From assembly GCA_025602905.1 (NCBI GenBank), contig JAHLKI010000002.1, positions 1,054,001 through 1,118,000 of the forward strand: a stretch of DNA of 64,000 nucleotides, written 5' to 3'. A model generated the notes under the pieces. That model made no database searches. It was given only the letters and a program-made list of their open reading frames with translations, and had not been told where the DNA came from. Positions 56,783-64,000 of this stretch are shown one piece after another. The position numbers and the translations under genes are program-made. The DNA is from Phlyctochytrium arcticum. Taxonomy: Eukaryota; Chytridiomycota; Chytridiomycetes; Chytridiales; Chytridiaceae. The stretch's first letter is position 1. Each line of letters starts with the position of its first letter.

Positions 56783-56852
56783 CTTGTAGGGGATGGGAAA
56801 CGGGGAAGGGGGAAAAGCGGGCCTGGGGAACGGGGAAAAAAAAGAGTAGCGG

Positions 56853-56858
56853 TTTATA
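56853..56858 (-). promoter_or_regulatory. TATA box of the eEF3 gene
   Basis: TATAAA on the minus strand, about 70 bp upstream of the leader-intron donor. The spacing suits a start of transcription near 56825 and a short first non-coding exon. Confidence 0.55.
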
Positions 56859-56859
56859 A

Positions 56860-58175
56860 AGGCTCTGGTTCTCGCGCAGGGGGCCGCAGACGCCGGATAA
56901 AAAAAAAAAAGTGAAAACTGCGCAACTACCCTTGTCCAGGGTGGTTTCTTGTGGCTCCAGTGTGGCTCCAACGTGAGGGCGAATTCTTTGGGCCTTTGGC
57001 GTTGGGCAAAACTCCTCTTCCTTCTCTCCTAGCTCCCCGGGGTCCTCCTGGGAGCCGCCTGGGGAGCCAGGGATATACATAGCATTTCATGATTTCTGGT
57101 TTATGAAAAAGATTTCATATATGTGAGACAGCAAGGACGAGATGTCAGATGTTTAGAGTATGGGCAAACAGAACCTTTCGTTGTTGACTTTTATGTCGGC
57201 CATTGTCTGGAAAATTTCTCGGTCGGGGAGGAAGTTCGGATGTCGTGGGCAACGGAATGAACATCACGCCTTCATTCATTCTCATAGCCCATCCCTGATA
57301 CTTGAGTATGAAGGACATGCTTCCAGGCATGTGGGACATCTTCCCAATTCCTATATGATATTCTCCCTGGGGTCCTGGCGAAAGATTGACCATTTCCACC
57401 AATTCATGTTCATAGAGGCAATGTTTGGGATTGCTTTTGGAGGTCGTATAGTGTCTTATTGGAAACAATATCATACTTGCTGTGAATGCTACATGCGACC
57501 TGTCAATTCTCTAGCTCCTCCAAAAACTGTCCAGAAAGCGCCTGGTCCACACACTCCACCTGCCTAAATGTCCTTTCCTGGTGGTTGTTCCTAAACCCCT
57601 ACATACTCGAGTACTGCATATTAGCGACTATTAACAGTGCGAGTCTATGGTAAAAATGCCGGATTCCCGACCAAGACCGTCCCCAAATCCCAAATTTCCA
57701 AAGGGTCCGGTGGTCGCCGCCAGCGGCTGAGTTTTATATTACGTCAGCCTTGGGCAGTCTGAATGCGCAAAGCTCCATATTTTGCAAAACCCAAGCTTCT
57801 TCTTGCCAATTTGCCAAATCGTCGGAACGGAATTAGAAAAGGACTTGACTTGCATAAGACTTTACCCCAAACTCATCTCCTTTGGATTCAGGTCGGGCTA
57901 TAAGTATAAGAACCTCCCTTGCTCGTGAACCGTGAACTGTGGATAATACCTATTTTTGTGACTTGGACCTGTCATACACGCCGTTTGTCGCCGAACAGTT
58001 TGCAAAAAGAAACTCGAGCAAACCAACCCGAGGAAAGCATCAATTTTCGAAGAAAAGTATCCGAGGACAGACGGCAAGAGTCTGGACCTTGAATTTCCCT
58101 GGGTCCAATCAACTTACCCGCGGCTGCTGGTTCTGAGAGTCAGAGATAGCTGTGTGTGGGCGCGCGGGAGCAGCC
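56860..58175. other. Intergenic region between eEF3 and the phosphodiesterase gene
   Basis: About 1.3 kb of divergent upstream DNA. Open frames of 109 (-) and 135 (+) codons overlap around 57145-57567, but neither has a recognisable domain, so neither is called as a gene. No RNA gene was seen. Confidence 0.4.
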
Positions 58176-60535
58176 ATGTCTGATGTGCACCTCCATGAGC
58201 CACACCAGGCAGCTGCTGCAGCTGCTGCTCATGGCATTGAGCGGTTACTCTCGAGATCATTGAGTGGCGGCAACCGAACATCCCCATCTTTTCCGTCTGC
58301 ATCAGGGTCCCGTTCTCATGATGATTTGCTTTTGTCAATAAGCGTCAGTTCGCTCACTTTAAAGGAAGAGAGCACATTGACCCAGCAGGATGTTGCTCTG
58401 GTATTTGATGTAAGCACTGCCTTTCTATAACATCGTTATATCATCGCCAAATACTCACCTTTCATTAGGTCCTGGAAGCATTTGTTCGCGGCCACATAGA
58501 TAGCAGTCATCATAAAGCGGGAGCACGACGTCGCTTAGGCATGGATTTTCAAGTGTGGGAGTGGTCTACACCAGGTAAGATCAAATGTCTGGCCTGGGCC
58601 AAACATATGCATGGACTTTGCTCACACCCCTTTCACATTAATAGAGTTATATGGACTGATTTTGGGAATGTTCGTCAAGCACGGTCTCGTACCAAACGCC
58701 GATGTTTTGAACCACCTCTTCAACTTTGTCGTGGATCTATCAGGAGGCTACTTTGACAACCCGTATCACAGCTTCCTCCATGCTGCGGATGTTGCCTATA
58801 TGGTATATTGGATTATGGCTGATCTCAAACTCTCTGAAGAGCTGGGGCTATCAACAGTGGAATTCGTCGCGCTGATTATTGCCGCCCTTACCCACGACAT
58901 TTTGCACCCTGGACTCAACAATCTGTATCATATACATGCCCGAACCGACTTGGCCCAGCGCTATGATTTTAAATCCATCTTGGAAATGCAGTCCTGCGAC
59001 CATGTGCGCGCACTTTTACAGAAACACCCATTCCTACAGGGCCTAAGCTACGGGGCTGGTCTGCCTTTACATGTGGAACAGAATCCCGCAGCTCGCGTCG
59101 AGGAAATCGCCCTGGAAGCCATCCTCAATACTGACATGTGCCATCACTTTGGCCTTCTCGAACAGCTCAGCTGCATGACTGAAGGATTCATTGGGTCGCC
59201 CACCCCTAGTGAAGAAGATCTCTTTGAAGAGGAAGATGACCAACTGAGTAGCGAAAATCAGCCTCGTGAATCCGCTCCTGCAGAACCCTCTCTTGACGAA
59301 CCACCACCTTCAACCCTCGCCACCCAACCGGACTCACCGCAGACCAGCCATGTATTGCCATCGGTTTCCTCAACCATTGTACCTAATCCACCCCCAAACG
59401 AGGGCGTTACGCCTCCCCATTCGCATTTATACCCTGTCCCATCACCATTTCGCTACTTGAGCCCAGACGTTCTCCGCCTGTCCATCTCTCAAGACTCAGA
59501 GTCACCGCTTTCCTCGACCCACAGTACATCTGGAACTGTCCCCCGCCCTGGTCTACCACTCACAAAACCTCAACGGCAATTGATGATCAATGTCTTGCTG
59601 CACGCTGCTGGTAGGTTCATCGAATCCTTACATTATAAAATGGAATTAATGCTGACTTGGCGTGACTTTTTTTTGCAGATATCAGTAACGCCGCCCGTCC
59701 TTACAGCATATGTAAACGATGGTCTGATATGGTTGTAGAAGAATTTTTTCTGCAAGGTGAGCAGGAGAAACGGATGGGTTTGCCCATCTCGCCCAATATG
59801 GACCGTGAAACGACCAACCCCGTTCAAATCGGATTCGATTTCAACGAGTATGTCGTTCGCCCGTATTTCGAGGTGCTGGCTGAACTCCTTCCTTCCATGC
59901 GACCCTTTGTCGAGAATTTGATTGTCAATCGCAACAAGTGGGAAGGCTTTGGTGCTTCCGTTAAACCCCCCACACAAGCAAGTGGATCGGCCAGTACAGG
60001 GCGCTCCAATTCCGTTCAGACGAGTAGTGGCGGCAACAGTGCAGTCGATGCCGAGTCGCCCGTGTCCAGGGGACGTCGGCTCAGCTTGGCTGCCGGTATT
60101 ATCGAGATACCGCAAGCATTCGATAATTTTATTGTCGCTCGGCGCGGGATCAAACATCGGTACAAGACCAGTCGCAGCCTGTCGAGCGGCCGATCGCGGG
60201 GAAGCGTCATACCCTTTTCGCCATCCGCTTCCGCTTCCCAGTCTTTATGGATGCTGGAGAATGGGGAGCAGACGCCGTCATCCGAAGGTGATACGCCGTC
60301 CACCGAACCGCCCCAAGACAATTTGGGCACACTCAGTCCCTTCAACAACAAAAAACTGTTTCCTCAGCGTCGTTGCATGTCTATGGATGCGCAAGCTACC
60401 GATTCGGCCGTGTTTCAACGGTGGGCACTGCGCAATAAGGGCGGCACGCAAAGCAGCTCTATAGCCACTGACGATGACTCGCCTAATGGCTCAATCTCAC
60501 ATATTTCCCACGATGCTTTAGCCTCCAACGGCTGA
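58176..60535 (+). CDS. Class I 3',5'-cyclic nucleotide phosphodiesterase
   Basis: Exons 58176-58409, 58469-58574, 58645-59610 and 59679-60535 join to about 720 aa. The PDEase I catalytic core is present: NPYHSFLHAADVAYMVY, LTHDILHPGLNNLY (HD metal site), LNTDMCHHFGLLEQL, LLHAADISNAARPY and GLPISPNMDRETTNP, with the metal-binding His/Asp residues intact. The enzyme hydrolyses cAMP and/or cGMP; selectivity cannot be read reliably here. No GAF, PAS or membrane domain is visible, so regulation is probably through the disordered N-terminus (Ala and Ser-rich) or C-terminus. A striking feature is an acidic, Pro/Ser-rich insert of about 125 residues between TDMCHHF and HAADISN, inside the catalytic domain, where most family members have about 45 residues. 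The tail of about 190 residues is Ser/Arg-rich. Confidence 0.93.
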
Positions 60536-60831
60536 GCAGTTCAGTGGCCTTTTTTGGTTCTTTTTTGCCCTTTTGTGTATAATCAATCTTAATGTATCAG
60601 CCGCTTCAGGTTACCCATATTCGTTGTGAGCATTATGTGTGGCATTCTACTTCAATCTCCGAGGCCCTTTCTTGGGGATATACCGATTCCCAATGTCCAT
60701 GCGCGTACAACATGTTTGATTTTTGTACAATATCCACCGAAAAAGTGCGAGTATGACATGACAAGTGCTATTTTATGTACAGAAACATTTACACGTATAT
60801 GTTCAGGTATAATTTAGAGTGCTCATTCAAA

Positions 60832-62626
60832 TCAAAAATCTGCTGGTGGAGTGGAGAATGGTGATGAAACGGGGGAATGTGAAATGGAGAAAAAGTCTTT
60901 TGGAGGTACCGTTTGCGACGCTTGAGCCGGGCCAGCCCCTACTGGTACTTGAGTGGTGTCCGAAATGGCGCTGCGTTGGCTTTGCGGTTGCATCGGTTCG
61001 CTCATGCTTCTGAGGCAAACCGGTGGAGGGCCCTGCCCCTCTATTGAAAGCGCAGGAGTTGCCGTCGCAGATTTAAGGGTTTTATCGCCCCTGATCGCAT
61101 CAGATTCTGAATGATGTCTCAGCTTTTTGAGCTTATTGACGGCCTTCAGCACCGTAAATAACGGTGTTATTCCCTTGACGGCCGTCTTGAGATCCTCCTC
61201 AGTAACGGGTGCCACAGGAATACAGTTCTCTGCCTTGGACAGGAGAGGAAGCGTGCCGTTGCAAGTAACCCATGGGTCAGAACGAATCTCATCAATTGTT
61301 ATTCGTTTTGTTGGGTCTTTCTCCAGCAAACGTTCCAAGAGGGCCTTTTGTTCTGGACTTGCCGGTGGGTGGGGGAAGGTGACTGGTTGGGATCGGATAC
61401 TTTCATAGAGCTCCACGATGGATCGCCCATTGAATGGAAGTGTGCCAAAAAGCATGCAATATAGGGTGACACCCATTGCCCACACATCGCATGCGCGAGC
61501 AGAAAAGTCTCCGTGGTGGGGTATACAGACTTCTGGGGCAGAGAATGCAGGCGAACCGGCAGAGGTTTTTAAACGGTCATTGGAAGGGTCAAACATTTCC
61601 GACACTCCAAAGTCTGCGATTTTGATCGTGCCGTCTTCCGCCACCAGGATATTGTCAGGCTAACAACAGTGGGTTAGTTAAGAGAAACACAAGGGGCGGA
61701 TACTGAACGGCCGCTAACCTTTATATCCCGATGTGCAATCTCGTGCTCGTGCACTAAAGGATAATCAACGTACAATTCTTATAGAGACACGCGCGAGACC
61801 CTCCACACTTACAGTACTCGATGCCCAGTACCAATTGTCGAAATATATCGCGCGAGACTTCTTCAGATAGGGGTGTAGTCGGCTCATCTTGACGGATCTC
61901 CATGATGGGCCCCTTGCTGCATATTTCAAATACCATGTATAGTGAATCCTACGGCACATCAAAAAGCTCTAGCGACTCCCTCCGACACGGGACATGCTCA
62001 GTGCTAAAAAAAACCAACCTGATCTGGATCATCCAAAACTTCATAGAGTCGAATGAGGTTGTCGTGATTGAGTTTCTTGAAGATGGCGATTTCTCCTCGG
62101 ACCAGATCGATTGGGTTGTCCGACTTTGCGAGTGCTGACGCTTTGGTAACCGCGGCAGGAACAGCGCTCCTGCAACCTCCACGGCCCCCGCGAATGGCAG
62201 CACCTCCTCGCAGCCGACCTCTTGGTCCAAACACTCCACCCTCCCGTTGTAGTTTCTGTCTCCGAAGTTTTGCCTTACTAAACTCTTTGATGGCAACGGT
62301 TTCCCCGTGATGTTCCATTGATGTGTCCACCCCGCAATAAACTGTTCCATAGGCGCCACGACCAAGCATGTCTCTTAAAATATACTGGTTCAAAGTCCTT
62401 TTCCCATCGCTGCTCTCATGAAACACTGCATTCAGAGTTTCCTTAACCGCTGGGGAAAAGCCTTTAGCTACACGTTCCAAGTGGGAAGGGAGGGAGCTTC
62501 TGCCTTACATTGACCAGACGCAATTCGACGGAGCCTGCCGTTTGGAGAGATCGGACGTTTCCCATAAGACGGTGAAGCGCTAGAGGATCGTTCCATCCCC
62601 TCTCCGGGGACTTCAAGTAGGGACAT
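60832..62626 (-). CDS. CaMKK-like serine/threonine protein kinase
   Basis: Exons 62626-62509, 62467-62019, 61948-61813, 61753-61719 and 61659-60832 join to about 521 aa. Kinase motifs: LGRGAYGTVYCG (Gly loop), VAIKEFSK (lysine), EIAHRDIKPDNILV (catalytic loop), IADFGVSEMF (DFG), SPAFSAPE, and DVWAMGVTLYCMLFGTLPF. A Gly/Arg-rich insert of about 55 residues sits between the lysine strand and helix C, the same place as the Arg/Pro insert of animal CaMKK. After the kinase, DPWVTCNGTLPLLSKAENC and VTEEDLKTAVKGI also match CaMKK. Fungal relatives (Ssp1; Sak1, Tos3, Elm1) activate Snf1/AMPK by T-loop phosphorylation; this role is inferred. The first intron is only 41 bp, and the C-terminal 120 residues are Ser/Pro-rich. 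It is divergent from TRA1, with 276 bp between starts. Confidence 0.9.
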
Positions 62627-62902
62627 TGTGTTGGAACTACTCTGTTATCCCAGCACACAATTTCTGAGAGTGACAATTCAAAAGTCACCAAAGTAACCCT
62701 AACCTGCAGGTCAATTGAACAAACACATCCTCCGCTCCCAAAACTTCAACAAGTCTATATAGATCACAAGCGCATTTGTCTTCACCACCGGCATATGAGG
62801 GTGGATCTATTCATGTTGTCTTTATCTTGAGGAAAAGGTCTACACACACGCCCGGGTGTCGCCACTACGGCCTTTTCGGTGCAGGCTCGCTAATTGGCCG
62901 AA
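62627..62902. promoter_or_regulatory. Divergent promoter of the CaMKK-like gene and TRA1
   Basis: The 276 bp between two start codons on opposite strands. No clear core promoter element was recognised. Confidence 0.45.
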
Positions 62903-64000
62903 ATGGCTCAGGTACATGTCGTTCCTACATGTGCATTAAATCACCTCACTAAATCATGTATTTACTAGCAGCCAAGCACTCCACAGCAGCTCAGCCTGGA
63001 GAATTGTAAAAGTAAGTGCTTTCAAATCATCTGGCTCAATAGCAACGTGAATTTACACATCATGTATCAGCATATGCAGAACGAGTATCCGACTCAACCA
63101 TCGGTAGATTGTCGTAGATTGAATGAAGTCAGCTTCTGTGCTAAACATTCCGTACCAGATATACAAACCCGCTTGGGCATCGTTAACGAACTTCGCGAGT
63201 CAATCGAGACATTCCAAGATGATGAACATCAGAAGTTTATCACGACTTTGACACCGAAATTTTGTTCCATACTTATTGATGAAGCTCCTGCTTTTATAAG
63301 CAATGCCCCAGTCCAGGTCAGTTGGAGCCGCTCTCCATTGCAATCACCTGCTGTACTGAAGGAAGTTATTGCAGAAATTGCGCAGTACGATCCTTGAGAT
63401 TATACAGCGGCTTCCCCAAGATGAGATCCTGCGGACGCTCATGCCAGACCTGATGAAGGCTCTCATGCATGTCTTGAAAGAGGATAATGAGGAGAACGGC
63501 TGTTTGGCGCTGAAAATCATTGTGGACTTTCACAAAGCGTACAAGGCGGCTCTAGAAGAATGGGTGCAGCCATTTTTTGAGATTGTTCAAGAGATGTATC
63601 AGAATATGGAGGAAGCAGTAAAAGATGTTTTTGATGAGTCCTCTACTGCGGTAAGTATCATCTTCTACTCACAAGGTAATTGAAACTCATAATTTCATCA
63701 GACAATAATAGCACCGCAGGCTGTACCTGCCCCGGATTCACCAGCGCCTAGCGAAGGCGGAGAGATGGCCGCACGAACCCTCCAAAGGAGTCTGTTCAGT
63801 TTCAAAGTTTTGACCGAATGCCCTATCATCATCGCTCTGCTGTTTCAACTCTACCGGAAATACGTGAACGCGAATGTTCCTGTCTTTGTCCCATTGATTA
63901 TCCATGTGCGTCACTGCGTCAATCTAATGTTACGGATTCGGGATACTGATTATTGCTTTTAGTGTTTGACCCTCTTGCCCGCTCAACAAAGACAAGCTCT
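62903..64000 (+). CDS. TRA1: Tra1/TRRAP, N-terminal part (cut by window edge)
   Basis: Exons 62903-62911 (only 9 nt, coding MAQ), 62969-63011, 63129-63316, 63375-63650, 63702-63905 and 63963 onward; the gene continues past the window. Matches to the TRRAP N-terminus: VPDIQTRLGIVNELRESIE, KLRSTILEIIQRLPQDEILR, ENGCLALKIIVDFHKAYK, LFSFKVLTECPIIIALLFQL and VNANVPVFVPLIIH. Tra1 is a giant HEAT-repeat pseudokinase that binds activators and recruits the SAGA and NuA4 histone acetyltransferase complexes. The acceptor of exon 3 is the least certain; AG sites ending at 63107 and 63158 also keep frame, but 63129 gives the best alignment with the human protein as I recall it. Only about 220 residues are visible here; the family is near 3,500-3,900 aa. 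Confidence 0.9.

Noticed and set aside
57145..57567. Overlapping 109-codon (-) and 135-codon (+) frames between eEF3 and the phosphodiesterase
   Set aside because: No domain, no start context or splice extension that makes a larger protein. Some stretches look protein-like, so transcript data could revive one of them.

Overview
This is a nuclear window from a fungus, most likely a zoosporic, chytrid-like one. The fungal signature is a full-length elongation factor eEF3 together with CAF16, ELP4, an Hda1-type deacetylase with an Arb2 domain, and a cysteine-rich fungal Ctr protein. The zoosporic signature is a radial-spoke protein (RSPH14) and a probable TSNAXIP1-type coiled-coil protein, which point to a motile flagellum. 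Genes that Dikarya have usually lost or changed (five-LIM PINCH, PDCD7/U11-59K, a MEF2-type MADS factor) also suggest an early-diverging lineage. The species cannot be named from this window.

Genes are dense and most are intron-rich. I placed about 99 coding introns by requiring donor, acceptor and reading phase to agree. Most are 50-100 bp with GT-AG ends, two are GC-AG, and several flank microexons down to 7 nt. No rRNA, tRNA, CRISPR or intact transposon was seen.

Layout. 0-10 kb: MEF2-like factor (-), a 1,038-codon disordered orphan (-), an Sfp1/JAZF1-type zinc-finger protein (+), then 1.6 kb without a gene. 10-18.5 kb: CDC48/p97 (+), an F-box/LRR protein (-), a divergent Ctr protein (-). 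18.7-24.4 kb: PINCH (+), cyclin L (-), PDCD7 (+), ELP4 (-). 24.8-32.4 kb: Hda1 (+), a LigD-type 3'-phosphoesterase (+), RSPH14 (-). 33-39 kb: a membrane orphan (+), CAF16 (+), the TSNAXIP1-like protein (+), DPM3 (-). 39.6-47.5 kb: RAD54 (-), a mitochondrial orphan (+), a promethin-like lipid-droplet protein (-), NOT3/NOT5 (-). 47.8-56.7 kb: alpha-actinin (+), an ADCK2-like UbiB kinase (-), eEF3 (-). 58-64 kb: a class I cyclic-nucleotide phosphodiesterase (+), a CaMKK-like kinase (-), and the 5' end of TRA1/TRRAP (+, cut by the window edge).

Many neighbours are divergent pairs sharing 170-900 bp of upstream DNA, or convergent pairs with stops 20-360 bp apart. Genes are not grouped by pathway in general. 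One pairing makes biological sense: cyclin L and PDCD7, both splicing-related, share one 357-bp divergent promoter. The observations most worth following are PDCD7 (a sign of a minor spliceosome), the hairpin-repeat insert in a PINCH intron, the 7-nt alpha-actinin microexon, the Ctr protein lacking a key methionine, and a eukaryotic gene built on the bacterial LigD phosphoesterase fold.
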